From DATJBF01 sp035515475 (GTDB lineage: Bacteria > Verrucomicrobiota > Verrucomicrobiia > Palsa-1439), in contig DATJBF010000051.1 of NCBI GenBank assembly GCA_035515475.1, positions 1 to 55,441 on the forward strand: a stretch of 55,441 nucleotides of DNA, in the 5' to 3' direction. The position numbers and the translations under genes were made by a program. Shown piece by piece: positions 15,353 through 24,149 of the stretch. Numbering within the stretch: position 1 is the stretch's first letter; every line of letters starts with the position of its first letter. Under the pieces are notes generated by a model. That model was not told the DNA's origin and made no database searches. It saw only the letters and a program-made list of their open reading frames with translations.

Positions 15353-16813
15353 TCAAGAAAGTCGCAACACGCGGTGGATCCCCGACGGAATTTCATCGCG
15401 TCGGTGCGTGACGTAGATCACGGTCGTGTGCCGGAGTAATCCTTCAACCGTACGGATGATCCGCGCGCGGTGGGCGGCATCCAATCCCTGGCACGGTTCA
15501 TCGAGCACCAGCAACTTGGGTGACTTCACCAACGCTCGCGCCAGCAAGGTCATCCGCTGCCAGCCGGCCGACAACGATCCGAATGACTGGTTGGCCCGCG
15601 AGGCCAATCCGAACCGGGCGAGCAACCGACGCGCGGCAGCACGTTGACGGGATGAGGGCCGACGGAAGCAGCCATAGGTGTCGGCAAAGCCGGACGCGAC
15701 CGCGTCGAGGCACGTCTCCGATTCCGGGAAGTGCAGGTGCAACTCCGGCGAGACCGAGCCGATGCGACGTTTCAACGCCCAGACGCTCTCGCCATCGCCG
15801 CGCCGATGGCCGAAGACGCGCACGTCGTTGGCGTAGGCTTGTGGGTTGTCGCCGATGATCAGGCTCAGCAACGTGCTTTTGCCGGAGCCGTTCGGCCCCA
15901 GCAACGCCCAGCTTTCGCCGCGGCGGATGGTCCAGTTGATGTTCTCGACAATCACGCGTTTGCCGTAGCGCACCGTGACGCCGGTCAGCCGGACGAGTTC
16001 TTCCGCGTCGCTGCGTTTCCTGTCGACTGATAATCGTCGAGCGCTTTTTCGACCAGTGGCCCGGAACAGTTCGCGGGCCCGGTGCGGCACGAACCGGCCT
16101 TGCCCGACCACCCGGCAGTGGTCGACCCGCAGCAGATGAGTAATGCCGCGCGGCAATTCGTCGGGATGCGTCGCGATCAACAACAGGTGTACCGTACCCC
16201 GCCGAACCAATTTCTCCAGGATCGCCTTCACGTGACGCCGGAAGCTTTCGTCGAGCGCGGCAAATGGATCGTCGAGGATCAACAGCCGGGGTTGGCGCAA
16301 CAGTGCCCGGGCCAGCAGCAGCTTGCGCATCTCCCCGTTCGACAGCGAGGGCAACGGCTGGTCCAACAGCGACGCGATCCCCAGCAGGTTCACCACGTGC
16401 CGTCGACGAGCGGCAAATGCGCGGGCCGCCGCTCGGGAGCGCGCGACGATTTCAAACGGATTGCGCTCCTCGACGCTGTCCTGCGACAGGAACTGATGGA
16501 CCGGCGGCGCCTCTTCCTCTTCGAGGCTGAACCAGCGCGCGGCGGCCGGGGCATCGCCCGCCAGGGCCTTTTGCTGTTCGAACGACACGTGGATGACGCC
16601 GCCATCCGGCGCGCGCAGTTCACCGCAGACGACCGGCACCGCACCGGTCAATGCGCTGGCGAACAGGGTTTTGCCGGAACCGTTCGGCCCGATCAGCGCC
16701 CAGTGTTCACCTGGCCGAATCGCCCAATTGGTGCACCGAAACAACAAGCGACCGCCCACCAGCAAGCTGGCGCCGGCGAGTTCGACGATTGGTTTCGCGG
16801 TCGTTGCCGCCAT
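15353..16813 (-). CDS. ModF/PhrA-like protein with two ABC ATPase domains
   Basis: 486 residues with two complete ABC cassettes and no membrane segments. Cassette 1: Walker A GPNGSGKTLF, signature LSNGEMRKLLLARAL, Walker B LLILDDPFAALD. Cassette 2: Walker A GPNGSGKSTL, signature LSAGWQRMTLLARAL, Walker B LLVLDEPCQGLD, followed by a switch histidine in YVTHRRDEIPSGIHRVL. This architecture and length match E. coli ModF, sometimes called the photorepair protein PhrA, whose role is unclear. No molybdate transporter genes are nearby, so I do not assign molybdenum function. It is divergent from the IscA/ErpA gene with 97 nt between. Confidence 0.85.
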   Translation of the reverse strand: MAATTAKPIVELAGASLLVGGRLLFRCTNWAIRPGEHWALIGPNGSGKTLFASALTGAVPVVCGELRAPDGGVIHVSFEQQKALAGDAPAAARWFSLEEEEAPPVHQFLSQDSVEERNPFEIVARSRAAARAFAARRRHVVNLLGIASLLDQPLPSLSNGEMRKLLLARALLRQPRLLILDDPFAALDESFRRHVKAILEKLVRRGTVHLLLIATHPDELPRGITHLLRVDHCRVVGQGRFVPHRARELFRATGRKSARRLSVDRKRSDAEELVRLTGVTVRYGKRVIVENINWTIRRGESWALLGPNGSGKSTLLSLIIGDNPQAYANDVRVFGHRRGDGESVWALKRRIGSVSPELHLHFPESETCLDAVASGFADTYGCFRRPSSRQRAAARRLLARFGLASRANQSFGSLSAGWQRMTLLARALVKSPKLLVLDEPCQGLDAAHRARIIRTVEGLLRHTTVIYVTHRRDEIPSGIHRVLRLS

Positions 16814-16910
16814 CGCCCGGTATCATGCCACAACGCGCGCCGTCTTTCTCTCCTTCTCGACGGTGCGGCCCCGCTTCGCTCCGGGCGAAACCTGTGGTAG
16901 TGTCCGGCTG

Positions 16911-17288
16911 ATGGCAACCGAAGCACCCACACAAGCCGGCCCGCGGTTGGGGTCGGAAAAGCTGATCAAGCTGACCCAGGCGGCCGGGCGGAAAGTCCAC
17001 CAACTGATGCAGCGCGACGGCGTGGCGGACGGCGCGTTGCGCGTGCGAATTGTCGGCGGCGGCTGCGCTGGATTGGAGTACAAGATGGATTTCGAGAAGA
17101 ATCCGCCGACGCCGAAGGACATTCTCATCGACTCGGCCGGGGTGCGCGTGTTGGTGGACGTGAAGAGCGCGTTGTACGTGAGTGGATCGGAGATTGATTT
17201 CAAGGAAGCGATGATCGGCGGTGGGTTCAAGATTCACAATCCAAACGCGACGGCGACGTGTTCGTGTGGGGAAAGCTTCAGCGTGTAG
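16911..17288 (+). CDS. IscA/ErpA/SufA-type iron-sulfur carrier (HesB family)
   Basis: A-type carrier that delivers Fe-S clusters to apoproteins. 125 residues from the ATG MATEAPTQAGPRLG; upstream frame is shadow of the ABC gene. The three conserved cysteines are visible: GGGCAGLEYKM, and CSCGESF at the C-terminus. Other hallmarks are ALRVRIVGGGC and GGGFKIHNPNATATCSCG. No isc or suf genes are adjacent, which fits a stand-alone ErpA or SufA-type gene; with complex I and other Fe-S enzymes nearby, a housekeeping role is plausible. No clear Shine-Dalgarno is seen. Confidence 0.9.
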   Translation: MATEAPTQAGPRLGSEKLIKLTQAAGRKVHQLMQRDGVADGALRVRIVGGGCAGLEYKMDFEKNPPTPKDILIDSAGVRVLVDVKSALYVSGSEIDFKEAMIGGGFKIHNPNATATCSCGESFSV

Positions 17289-17403
17289 CCGCAGGTTACC
17301 CCGCCTCAGGCGGCGCCAAAGGCGACCAGGGCTTTGGCTTGCGTTGGCGCAGCCGCAAGCCGAGTCGGACGAGACGCCGCAGTTGTGTGCGGCAACGGCG
17401 GGG
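17289..17403. repeat. Dispersed repeat, copy A (partial), between convergent genes
   Basis: Contains TACCCCGCCTCAGGCGGCG, then GGCGACCAGGGCT. This matches, in opposite orientation, 55384-55422 near the window end. It also holds the hairpin GCCGCAgttgtgTGCGGC near 17370. It sits between the ends of two convergent genes and may act as a bidirectional terminator, but lacks a T-run. Confidence 0.55.
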
Positions 17404-18219
17404 CTAGAAGGGATCGTCGCCGTGTGGTTCTCTTCGCTCCACGTGGTCGCGGCAGGCGTTGGTGGCGCCGATCAGGAAGATTCCGTAGGCAATCAGGTAA
17501 ATCGCCCAGAGATTGAGGTCATGAAGGCGCATGGCCGAGTAGGCGGTGACGATGATGGCGGCGGGCGTGACGGCGTGGATGGCGATGTTGAGCAGTTGGT
17601 GCAGGTGCAACGGCGAAGGCATCGAGCGTTCCATGAACGACGCAACGAACGAGAACAGGTATGCCTGCAACAAGGTGCTGAGGAGCGCCAACAGGATGAG
17701 CGCGCCGAGTGCGAACGGCATCCCCACCCAGAGAAACGTCCGAATCAGTTTGCGGAAGTACTCGCCGTTGACCGTGCCGTCGGGGAACCCGTGCAAGGTG
17801 TGGCGTTGGCTTTGGACAACGGCATCGGGCGCGTTGGTGGCCTTAAACCAGACGACAAAGCTGTCGGCGGTGAACAGGATTCCCTGCAGCGCTTTTGGGT
17901 CGGGCCCGGTCACTTTGCCCGTGGTGTCGAGGATGAACAGGAAATCGCCGTCGCTGGCATAGAACGGCTGGGCCGCCGTGGTTGTGATCTTGCCATCGTG
18001 GATGGAGAACGGCGGGAAATGTTGGTCGGCCCATCGGGCAAAGTTGTCGCTGAGCTCGAGCATCCACGGGACGAAACTGGCCAGCAGAATGACCGAGAGC
18101 ACCGAGACCAGCTTGAGCAGGTGTTTCAGGGAAGTCGACACGGCCAGATCGCGAATTTGCCGGTAACTCTTGAAACTGGAACACAACGCGACGATGGTGC
18201 GCAGGAAGTTCATGGGCAT
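17404..18219 (-). CDS. DUF1189-like integral membrane protein
   Basis: 271 residues from the ATG of MPMNFLRTIVAL (an equally possible start is MNFLRT two codons later). The layout is that of DUF1189 proteins: an N-terminal amphipathic stretch (SFKSYRQIRDLAVSTSLKHL), a first membrane helix, a large extracytoplasmic loop with HFPPFSIHDGKITTTAAQPF and LFILDTTGKV, then four more hydrophobic helices. No enzymatic motif is seen and the function is unknown. Downstream of def with a gap of 52 nt formed by a truncated palindromic repeat; the repeat supplies the only purine-rich stretch (GAAGAA) before the start. Confidence 0.7.
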   Translation of the reverse strand: MPMNFLRTIVALCSSFKSYRQIRDLAVSTSLKHLLKLVSVLSVILLASFVPWMLELSDNFARWADQHFPPFSIHDGKITTTAAQPFYASDGDFLFILDTTGKVTGPDPKALQGILFTADSFVVWFKATNAPDAVVQSQRHTLHGFPDGTVNGEYFRKLIRTFLWVGMPFALGALILLALLSTLLQAYLFSFVASFMERSMPSPLHLHQLLNIAIHAVTPAAIIVTAYSAMRLHDLNLWAIYLIAYGIFLIGATNACRDHVERREPHGDDPF

Positions 18220-18262
18220 TTCTTCGCCACGTCCTACGTGGCGGGCCTCGTTCGGAATGACT
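18220..18262. repeat. Truncated GTCATTC-type repeat upstream of the DUF1189 start
   Basis: On the minus strand it reads AGTCATTCCGAACGAGGCCC, then GCCACGTAGGACGTGGCGAAGAA, whose CCACGTaggACGTGG core is a perfect hairpin. It is the left part of the GTCATTC...GAATCTC family seen at 30191-30296 and is cut off where the coding region begins. Confidence 0.6.
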
Positions 18263-18271
18263 GCCGGCCGT

Positions 18272-18868
18272 TCACGTCCGCGCCAGCGCGCGCCGCGGCT
18301 TGACGGTCTTGCCGAGTTGGTCTTGCGTCTCCTTCTGCAATTTCTTGAGCTTACCTGCAAAGCTGGCGCGCGTGGCGGCGTCCATGCGGTCGACGAACAG
18401 AACGCCGTTCAGGTGATCGACCTCGTGTTGTACGACGCAGGCCAGCAAGCCGGTGCAATCGAAGACGAGTTCCTTGCCGTCGAGGTTCTGAGCGCGCACG
18501 GTGATCGTGGCGGCCCGGGGAACTTCGGCGTTGACCTCGGGAATGCTCAGGCACCCTTCCGGGCTGGCCTGTTCTCCCCGGGCATTGCTGAGTTGCGGGT
18601 TGACCAGCACCAGCGGCATGAACGTCGCGACGTTCTGCGGCTGGCCGTCGATCAAAAGTTCCGACGGACGGTCGCTGCCGAGAACGTCGATCACCGCGAG
18701 CATTTGGGCACGGCCGATTTGTTGGGCGGCGAGCCCGAGGCCGTTGGCGGCGTGCATGGTTTCGATCATTGAGGCGGCCAATTGGCGCAACTCCGCCGTG
18801 ACCTGCTTGATTCGTGAACCTTTTTCCCGCAGGACCGGATGACCGTACTTGACGATTTCCAGAGTCAC
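18272..18868 (-). CDS. def: Peptide deformylase
   Basis: Removes the N-formyl group from nascent proteins; metalloenzyme. 198 residues. All three motifs are present: motif 1 GLGLAAQQIG (canonical GxGLAAxQ), motif 2 EGCLSIPE with the metal cysteine, motif 3 QHEVDHLNG with the two metal histidines and the catalytic glutamate. The C-terminal tail is rich in lysine and arginine. It is divergent from the small membrane-protein gene at 18992, and upstream of the DUF1189 gene on the same strand. Confidence 0.95.
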   Translation of the reverse strand: MTLEIVKYGHPVLREKGSRIKQVTAELRQLAASMIETMHAANGLGLAAQQIGRAQMLAVIDVLGSDRPSELLIDGQPQNVATFMPLVLVNPQLSNARGEQASPEGCLSIPEVNAEVPRAATITVRAQNLDGKELVFDCTGLLACVVQHEVDHLNGVLFVDRMDAATRASFAGKLKKLQKETQDQLGKTVKPRRALART

Positions 18869-18991
18869 GCGGCTAGTATACCCACGGAGCAGGTGAGCGT
18901 CAAAGTGGAAGGCGTGGATTTTATTGGCGTCGACGGCGGGGCTTGCCCTGTGATTCTGTCATGTGCTAGAAAGCCGGGCGAGGAGGTGTGG

Positions 18992-19507
18992 ATGCCGCTG
19001 GAGGCGTATCTGGTCAGGCTCGTCGAATTGATTGTGGCGCCCTTCCGCGATTTCGGTGCGGTGTGGTTGGGCTTGGTGCCGCTGTACGTGTCGCTGGTGC
19101 TTGGCGAATTGTACAAAAGCAAAGTGTCGTTCGGCCACGCGGTGGCCAACGGGTTCGTCATGCTGTGGGCGGGCGTGAACTGGATGATGCACCTGTTGAA
19201 CCTGGGGTTCTTCGCCTATCTTGGCAGCGCGAAGGATCGCACGGCGCTGGCGTGGATCGTGGCGATGAGTGCCGTGGGTCTCGGCATCTTCGCCATCGTG
19301 CTGGGGTTGCGGAAAAAGGATCGCACCTTGTGCCAGGTGCTCGGGCATACGCGGTTTTCGGGTTATTTCCTGATCCTGCTCCATCCGATGCAGGTCGGCT
19401 TGGTGAGATGGAACTGGCCCTCCGTGGCGGCGGTGCTGATCTTCGCGCTGCCGGCGTGGCTGGTCATTTATTTGGCCGGTCGCCTCCTGCGGGCATTTAT
19501 CAAATGA
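18992..19507 (+). CDS. Small integral membrane protein of unknown function
   Basis: 171 residues with about five hydrophobic segments: LVPLYVSLVLGELYKSK, HAVANGFVMLWAGVNWMMHLL, AWIVAMSAVGLGIFAIVLGL, GYFLILLHPMQVGL and VAAVLIFALPAWLVIYLAGR. The start is fixed by a perfect AGGAGGTG ribosome binding site (18981-18988) three bases before ATG 18992; the frame is open further upstream but without signals. I do not recognise the family. The stop overlaps the thioesterase start as ATGA (19504-19507), so the two are probably translated together. Confidence 0.75.
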   Translation: MPLEAYLVRLVELIVAPFRDFGAVWLGLVPLYVSLVLGELYKSKVSFGHAVANGFVMLWAGVNWMMHLLNLGFFAYLGSAKDRTALAWIVAMSAVGLGIFAIVLGLRKKDRTLCQVLGHTRFSGYFLILLHPMQVGLVRWNWPSVAAVLIFALPAWLVIYLAGRLLRAFIK

Positions 19508-19995
19508 GCGCGATCAATCTTCCCTACACGCGCGGTTGTTTCGTGTGTGGTACACAGAACGGCCACGGACTCCATCTTCGGTTCCGCCGGGAGGGCGACG
19601 AGGTGCGGGCCGATTTTACGCCGCAGCCGCAGCACGCCGGCTTTCGGGGGATCGTCCACGGCGGCATTCTCGCCACCGTGCTGGACGAGGCGATGTTCTG
19701 GGCCGCGGCCTCGACCACGAAACGGTTTTGTCTCGCGGCCGAACTCAACGTCCGGTTCGTCAGCAAAGTCACTGTCGGCCAGAAGCTCACGGTGGTCGCG
19801 CGCCTGCGGGTCGACCGCGGCCGGGTGTGGGAATCGTCCGCCGAGTTGCGGGATGCGCAGGGGAACGTGTGCGTCCATGCCACGTGCAAGCAGATGCCCA
19901 TGAAGCCGGAGGCGATGAAGGATGCCGCCGCTGATTTCCTGCCCGATCCCGCCACGGCCGAGGGTTTGAAATTATTCTCCGGCCTCGGGCTGTGA
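19504..19995 (+). CDS. Hotdog-fold thioesterase (PaaI/YiiD-like)
   Basis: 163 residues from the ATG overlapping the previous stop. The hotdog core is clear: GLHLRFRREGDEVRADF, FRGIVHGGILATVLDEAMFW (the HGG(I/V)...D/E catalytic region), LNVRFVSKVTVGQKLTVVAR and AELRDAQGNVCVHATCKQM. An N-terminal CFVCGTQNGHGL segment is typical of a PaaI-like subgroup. It probably hydrolyses an acyl-CoA or acyl-ACP; the substrate is not evident. Coupled to the preceding membrane protein. Confidence 0.85.
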   Translation: MSAINLPYTRGCFVCGTQNGHGLHLRFRREGDEVRADFTPQPQHAGFRGIVHGGILATVLDEAMFWAAASTTKRFCLAAELNVRFVSKVTVGQKLTVVARLRVDRGRVWESSAELRDAQGNVCVHATCKQMPMKPEAMKDAAADFLPDPATAEGLKLFSGLGL

Positions 19996-20048
19996 TTGCC
20001 GGAAACCGCTGTTAGGCCGTCGGTAGGGCTGCGCTCCGGCGCGGCCGT

Positions 20049-20089
20049 GGACACGCAGGAGTCACGCCAGAGGCGTGATAAACGTGTCC
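20049..20089. repeat. Nested inverted repeat downstream of the thioesterase gene
   Basis: Outer arms GGACACG and CGTGTCC enclose an inner perfect hairpin TCACGCC-aga-GGCGTGA. It lies in the 170-nt gap between two + strand genes, where it could work as a terminator, although no T-run follows. Confidence 0.5.
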
Positions 20090-20165
20090 TTGCCGACCAC
20101 CCCAGCCGACGGGTTTGACGGGTCGGTGGCGTGGTCGTAGAATGCGCTCGTGGGGAGAGGCGTTG

Positions 20166-20747
20166 ATGTTGAGCGATAGAGAAAGACCGCCGGTCGACCT
20201 TGAAGAGCAGCAGAAGTTGCTGCGCTGGGTGCGGGCGACGATTGAGGCCGCGGTTCGTGGCGAATCGCCGGAGGAAGTTTCCGACACGGAATTGACGGGG
20301 CGGCTGCGTGCGCCGCACGGCGTGTTTGTGACGCTGAAGAAGCAGGGTGAACTGCGCGGGTGCATCGGCAAAATGGATTTTGAGCGACCGTTGTGGACGA
20401 ACGCGCTGGAGGCAGCCGTTGCCTCGGCCCTGGAGGACCCGCGGTTCCCGCCCGTCGACCCGCGCGAGCTCTCGGAGATCGCGATTGAGATTTCTATTTT
20501 GAATCCGCCCGAGGATTTGCCGCGGCCCGAGTTGTTCGACCCGCTCCGGGAGGGAATCATCGTGCAGAAGGGCTGGCGACACGCGCTGTTGCTGCCGAAG
20601 GTCGCACAGGAACAGGGGTGGGACGCGCGGAGAACGCTGGAGACGGTTTGTTGGAAGGCGGGGCTGCCGGCGGACGCGTGGCGCGATCCGGCGGCGCGAT
20701 TGCAGGTGTTCACCGCGTTCGATTTCGGGGAAGAGCGGACGGAATAG
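20166..20747 (+). CDS. amrA: AMMECR1-domain protein (AmmeMemoRadiSam system protein A)
   Basis: 193 residues from the ATG MLSDRERPPVDLEEQQ. The AMMECR1 hallmark LRGCIGKM is present (residues about 72-79), preceded by GVFVTLKKQGE and followed by AAVASALEDPRFPPV, ELSEIAIEISIL and GIIVQKGWRHALLLPKVA. The family is often encoded with Memo (amrB) and a radical-SAM protein (amrS); neither is in this window. The biochemical function of the bacterial proteins is not established to my knowledge. Confidence 0.88.
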   Translation: MLSDRERPPVDLEEQQKLLRWVRATIEAAVRGESPEEVSDTELTGRLRAPHGVFVTLKKQGELRGCIGKMDFERPLWTNALEAAVASALEDPRFPPVDPRELSEIAIEISILNPPEDLPRPELFDPLREGIIVQKGWRHALLLPKVAQEQGWDARRTLETVCWKAGLPADAWRDPAARLQVFTAFDFGEERTE

Positions 20748-20797
20748 TGGGGCGGGGAGTGGTGAGGCACCGGGTGGGCAGGGGCCCCGGCAATCGA

Positions 20798-21520
20798 TCA
20801 GCCCAGTAGCTTCTGGAACTGTTGCGCGTCGTCGGCCATGGCCATGTTGTTGAACAGGCAGTAGGTTGGCGTTCGGCCCTCACAGGTTGCCCGTAGACGA
20901 CTCAGTTCCTCCCTGGTATGGTGATGGCGCGGCCCGCTGGCGCCGTGCAACCGAAAATACCGGATCTTCCCGACGGGGATGGGCGCGGTCTGGAGCGGAT
21001 CGAGCACGGGGATCAGATCCAATTCCTGGCACAGCGACGCGACCTGCTCCGGGTCCCAATCGCCGCGTGGCTCCCACCCCATGTAGAACTTGCCCCGCTT
21101 GGCCCGTTCGAAAAACCGCCGGAGGTTCGCGACGTTCTGATTTGTCGGACGGAAACTCGGGGGACACTGAAACAGCACCAGCCGGGCCTGGAGCGCCTTT
21201 GCGACCGCAAACGTTTCATCCCAGGCCCAGCGGACCGTCGGGTTGAAGCCGAAATGGCCGCAGTACTCGCGGTCGCGCGGATCGAGGCGCGTGCGTTTGT
21301 AGGTTGGGCTGGTGGCGCGGTGCGTGATGACCTGCCAGGCTTTCATGGCAAACTCGAAGTCGGGCGGGGCCAGGGCCCGCCACCGCGCCGCGGTCTCGGC
21401 TTTCGGCAGTTGATAGAAGCTGGAATTGATTTCGATGCAGGAGAAGAGGCGGTAGTATTTTTCTTGCGCCGTTGCGAAGCCACAGCAGCCAACCCTCACC
21501 TGGGGACGCTTGGTAGGCAC
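20798..21520 (-). CDS. DUF72 family protein (TIM-barrel, YecE-like)
   Basis: 240 residues from a GTG start (MPTKRPQVRVGCCGFATAQ); the open frame extends upstream across the divergent gene and is not needed. The family markers are RVGCCGF, FSCIEINSSFYQLP, FEFAMKAWQVITH, LVLFQCPPSFRP, FYMGWEPRGDW and RYFRLHG with TYCLFNNMAMADDA near the end. DUF72 proteins form a TIM-like barrel resembling endonuclease IV; function remains unproven. It is divergent from the zinc-ribbon gene at 21603. Confidence 0.88.
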   Translation of the reverse strand: MPTKRPQVRVGCCGFATAQEKYYRLFSCIEINSSFYQLPKAETAARWRALAPPDFEFAMKAWQVITHRATSPTYKRTRLDPRDREYCGHFGFNPTVRWAWDETFAVAKALQARLVLFQCPPSFRPTNQNVANLRRFFERAKRGKFYMGWEPRGDWDPEQVASLCQELDLIPVLDPLQTAPIPVGKIRYFRLHGASGPRHHHTREELSRLRATCEGRTPTYCLFNNMAMADDAQQFQKLLG

Positions 21521-21602
21521 GGGGACCGATGATAGCAGAAATGTTCGGACTTGCAAACCTCCCCCGACGGAGCAATCATAAGAGAGAAAGAAGCGGGAAA
21601 TA

Positions 21603-22175
21603 ATGAGTATCGAACGTGCAAAAGGGAAAGCGGATGAGGTGGTCATTTCATCCAGCGACATTTTGTTTGAATGTCCGTCCTGCGGCAAGAGCCTTGTCGT
21701 GGACGGGAGCGCGGAAGGCCTGATCGTCGATTGTCCGCAGTGCCAAAGCAATGTCATCGTCCCGCCCAAGCAGACCAAGACGGTGTTGGCGCCGCCCCCG
21801 CAAACGACCCGGGCCCGGGTGTCGAAGGAAGAACCCAAATCGGCCGTCGTGGCGGCGGCGAAGCTCGACGGCGGGGAACACGCGGGGCAAAAGCGTCTGG
21901 CGGTATTGGCGGACCAACTCAAAGAGCTCCAAACGCAGCGCACCGAGGTTGCCAATCGCATCGCCTCGCGATTGAACGAGGTCAACCGCGATCTCGTGCT
22001 GATGGCGCGTCTGGAGACGTCCCAACAGCAGATTCTCAAGGAATGGAGCCAGCTCGCGGAGAAGATCTCGGCCGCGAAGCCGGGGCAGGCGACCGACGCT
22101 GGCTATTCGAAACCGGCCGTGTTGGGATCGGGCGTGAACGTCGCCGGCCCCACGCAGGTGTCGTTCCGCGAGTGA
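21603..22175 (+). CDS. Zinc-ribbon plus coiled-coil protein of unknown function
   Basis: 190 residues, soluble. An N-terminal zinc ribbon has two CPxC knuckles, CPSCGK and CPQCQS, 18 residues apart (about residues 24-46). A proline-rich linker leads to a helical segment of roughly 60 residues (KRLAVLADQLKELQTQRTEV and onwards) with heptad-like spacing, predicting a coiled coil. The tail is glycine- and alanine-rich. Such ribbon-coil proteins are common in Verrucomicrobia and Planctomycetes but not characterised. It ends 3 nt before the convergent argA stop. Confidence 0.65.
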   Translation: MSIERAKGKADEVVISSSDILFECPSCGKSLVVDGSAEGLIVDCPQCQSNVIVPPKQTKTVLAPPPQTTRARVSKEEPKSAVVAAAKLDGGEHAGQKRLAVLADQLKELQTQRTEVANRIASRLNEVNRDLVLMARLETSQQQILKEWSQLAEKISAAKPGQATDAGYSKPAVLGSGVNVAGPTQVSFRE

Positions 22176-22178
22176 CCG

Positions 22179-23528
22179 TCAATTCGCGGCCGACGAGAGT
22201 ATCGGCTCGCGTGGTGGAAGCGCCGAGGTCGCGGGCGTCAGGTCCTTGATGAGCACCTTCGAGTTGCGGCCGCTGTGCTCGTACTTTTCGCGCCGGGCGG
22301 CCGGCAGGTCTTCCACTGTGCCCTCCGTGTAACCGAGTTTCTGCTGGAAGAACGTGAACGCCTGCGTGGAGAGGCAGAAGATTTTTCCGCACCCTTGCTC
22401 CCGGGCGAGGTTCTCGACAAACAACGCCAACGTGGTGCCGATACCGCGGTGTTCGTGCCCGGGGCTGATGGCCAGGCTTGCCAATTCGGCCTTCTTCTGG
22501 TCCGGGTAGGGATGAAGGGCGACCACGCCGACAATGTTGTTGTCGATCTCGAACACGTAGTAGTCCTGGATGTGTTTCTCGATGCTGCTGCGCGTGCGCT
22601 TGACGAGTTGGTCGCCCTGGATGGACGGGTTGATCAGCGCCACGATGTGACGGATGTCCCGGCGCGCCGCTTTGCGGACGGCCTGATATTCGTCCGAATA
22701 AATCAACGTGCCGATGCCCTCGTTGGAGAACACCTCGGCGAGCAATCCTTCGCCGACCTGGCCATTGATGATATGGACCCGGGGGACGCCGCCCTGACAG
22801 GCGCGCAGTGCGTGCTGCGCCTTCGAGACCATGGCGGGGAGAATCTTGGCGCTGGCGTTCTTCACCACGGTTTCGAGCTCTTTCACGGCCATCTGGTTGA
22901 CCAGTTTGCCGTCGATTTCCAAGGCGTTGATCGTGCCGAGGAACATCAGTTTCACCGCGCCGAGCGCCCGCGCCACTTCGACCGCCACGGCGTCGGAGTT
23001 CAAGCGGTAGGTGTGTCCGGCGCCGTCGCACCCGAGCGGAGGAATGACGGGTATGATCCCTTCGTCGAGCAGCGTGCGCAGCATTTCGACGTCGACCTGG
23101 TGCACCCGGCCCGTGTGTTGATAATCGACGCCTTTGAGAATGCCGAGCGGCACGGCTTCGATTGCGTTGGTTTGCGCCGCCCGGATATCGTTCAGTTTCA
23201 GGCCGGCGAGGATCTCGTGGGTGACATTTGTGGCCGCGGTGATGGCGATACCGAGCGTCGCCGCATCGGTCACGCCGGTGCCATCGTGATTGGAGATCGA
23301 TTCGTGCAGTCGCTCCGAGAGCAGCTTGATCTGGTGTCCCGCGCCGTGGACCAAGACGATGTGGATGTTCAGGCTGCGCAGCACCGCGATGTCCAGGAGC
23401 AGGTTGCCAAAGTTGTCGTCGGCCACCACCGCTCCATCGGTCGCGATGATGAATACCCGGTCCCGGAATTGCGGGACGTACTGCAAAATGCCACGAAGAT
23501 CGGTCGGCTTCATATGCGTCAGCGCCAC
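22179..23528 (-). CDS. argA: Amino-acid N-acetyltransferase (N-acetylglutamate synthase)
   Basis: First step of arginine biosynthesis: acetyl-CoA plus glutamate gives N-acetylglutamate. 449 residues, or 444 if translation begins at MKPTDLRGILQYVP (23513), which fits family starts better. Classical ArgA layout: an amino-acid-kinase domain (VHGAGHQIKLL, IPVIPPLGCDGAGHTYRLNSD, KLMFLGTINAL) followed by a GNAT domain (YYVFEIDNNIVGVVALHP, LASLAISPGHEHRGIGTTL with the acetyl-CoA loop). The kinase-like domain normally senses arginine. No other arg genes are in the window. Confidence 0.93.
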   Translation of the reverse strand: MALTHMKPTDLRGILQYVPQFRDRVFIIATDGAVVADDNFGNLLLDIAVLRSLNIHIVLVHGAGHQIKLLSERLHESISNHDGTGVTDAATLGIAITAATNVTHEILAGLKLNDIRAAQTNAIEAVPLGILKGVDYQHTGRVHQVDVEMLRTLLDEGIIPVIPPLGCDGAGHTYRLNSDAVAVEVARALGAVKLMFLGTINALEIDGKLVNQMAVKELETVVKNASAKILPAMVSKAQHALRACQGGVPRVHIINGQVGEGLLAEVFSNEGIGTLIYSDEYQAVRKAARRDIRHIVALINPSIQGDQLVKRTRSSIEKHIQDYYVFEIDNNIVGVVALHPYPDQKKAELASLAISPGHEHRGIGTTLALFVENLAREQGCGKIFCLSTQAFTFFQQKLGYTEGTVEDLPAARREKYEHSGRNSKVLIKDLTPATSALPPREPILSSAAN

Positions 23529-23758
23529 TCTACGCCACCGCCTGCCGCTTTTTCAACAGAGGATTTGTCGGGGCCATGGCACGTGCGGGAACTGAACCGG
23601 CCGGTTGGGCTTGAGGGGAGGTCCCGGTAGAGGCGCTTGGGTTTTCTATCGGGCGGCTACCGGAGTGGGAATTTTGTTGACGCTGCGGGGTGGTTGTGGC
23701 ACAAGTCAGCACCGACGGGCGGTCGCAGGTAACGAACTTTCCGTTCGGAGGAGGAGAC

Positions 23759-24034
23759 ATGAACAAGGCGCAGTTGGTTGACGTAGTACAAAAAGAGTTG
23801 GGCAAGGATTGCAGCAAGGCCGCGGCGGAGAGAGCGTTGGACGCGGTGCTGCGCTCGATCCGCAAGGGCGTGCAGACGGGCGGCAACGTGCAGATTGTCG
23901 GCTTCGGCACGTTTCGCGTGAGCAAGCGTCCGGCGCGGATGGGACGCAACCCCAAGACCGGCGAGCAGATTCAGATCAAGGCGTCCAAGACCGTGCGCTT
24001 CAGCGCGGGTCAGGGTCTCAAAGAGAGCCTGTAA
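23759..24034 (+). CDS. hup: HU/IHF-type histone-like DNA-binding protein
   Basis: 91 residues from MNKAQLVDVVQKELG; a strong GGAGGAGGAG ribosome binding site (23746-23755) ends a few bases before the ATG. Family features: AAAERALDAVLRSIRKGV, the GFGTFRVSKRPARMGRNP signature that inserts into the DNA minor groove, and KTVRFSAGQGLKE. A nucleoid protein that bends DNA; HU versus IHF subunit cannot be decided here. It is followed by a likely terminator. Confidence 0.93.
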   Translation: MNKAQLVDVVQKELGKDCSKAAAERALDAVLRSIRKGVQTGGNVQIVGFGTFRVSKRPARMGRNPKTGEQIQIKASKTVRFSAGQGLKESL

Positions 24035-24055
24035 CATCCTCTCGTTCTTCGATCC

Positions 24056-24098
24056 GGGGGCGATCCTGCGGGGGGGGTCGCCCCGTGTCTTTTGTGGG
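24056..24098 (+). terminator. Probable rho-independent terminator after the HU gene
   Basis: A 10-bp stem GGGGCGATCC / GGGTCGCCCC (one G-U pair) with a G-rich loop, 22 nt after the HU stop, followed by GTGTCTTTTG. The T-run is imperfect. The gene on the other side (24150-25547) is convergent, so the stem could serve both. Confidence 0.55.
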
Positions 24099-24149
24099 GT
24101 GAGCCTCGTTGCTTACTGGCCCTTGGCTTCGGCAGCCCAGATGATTGGC

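Noticed and set aside
15353..16813. Assigning the two-cassette ABC protein to molybdate transport (modF)
   Set aside because: No modABC genes nearby; the ModF-like architecture alone does not show molybdenum function.
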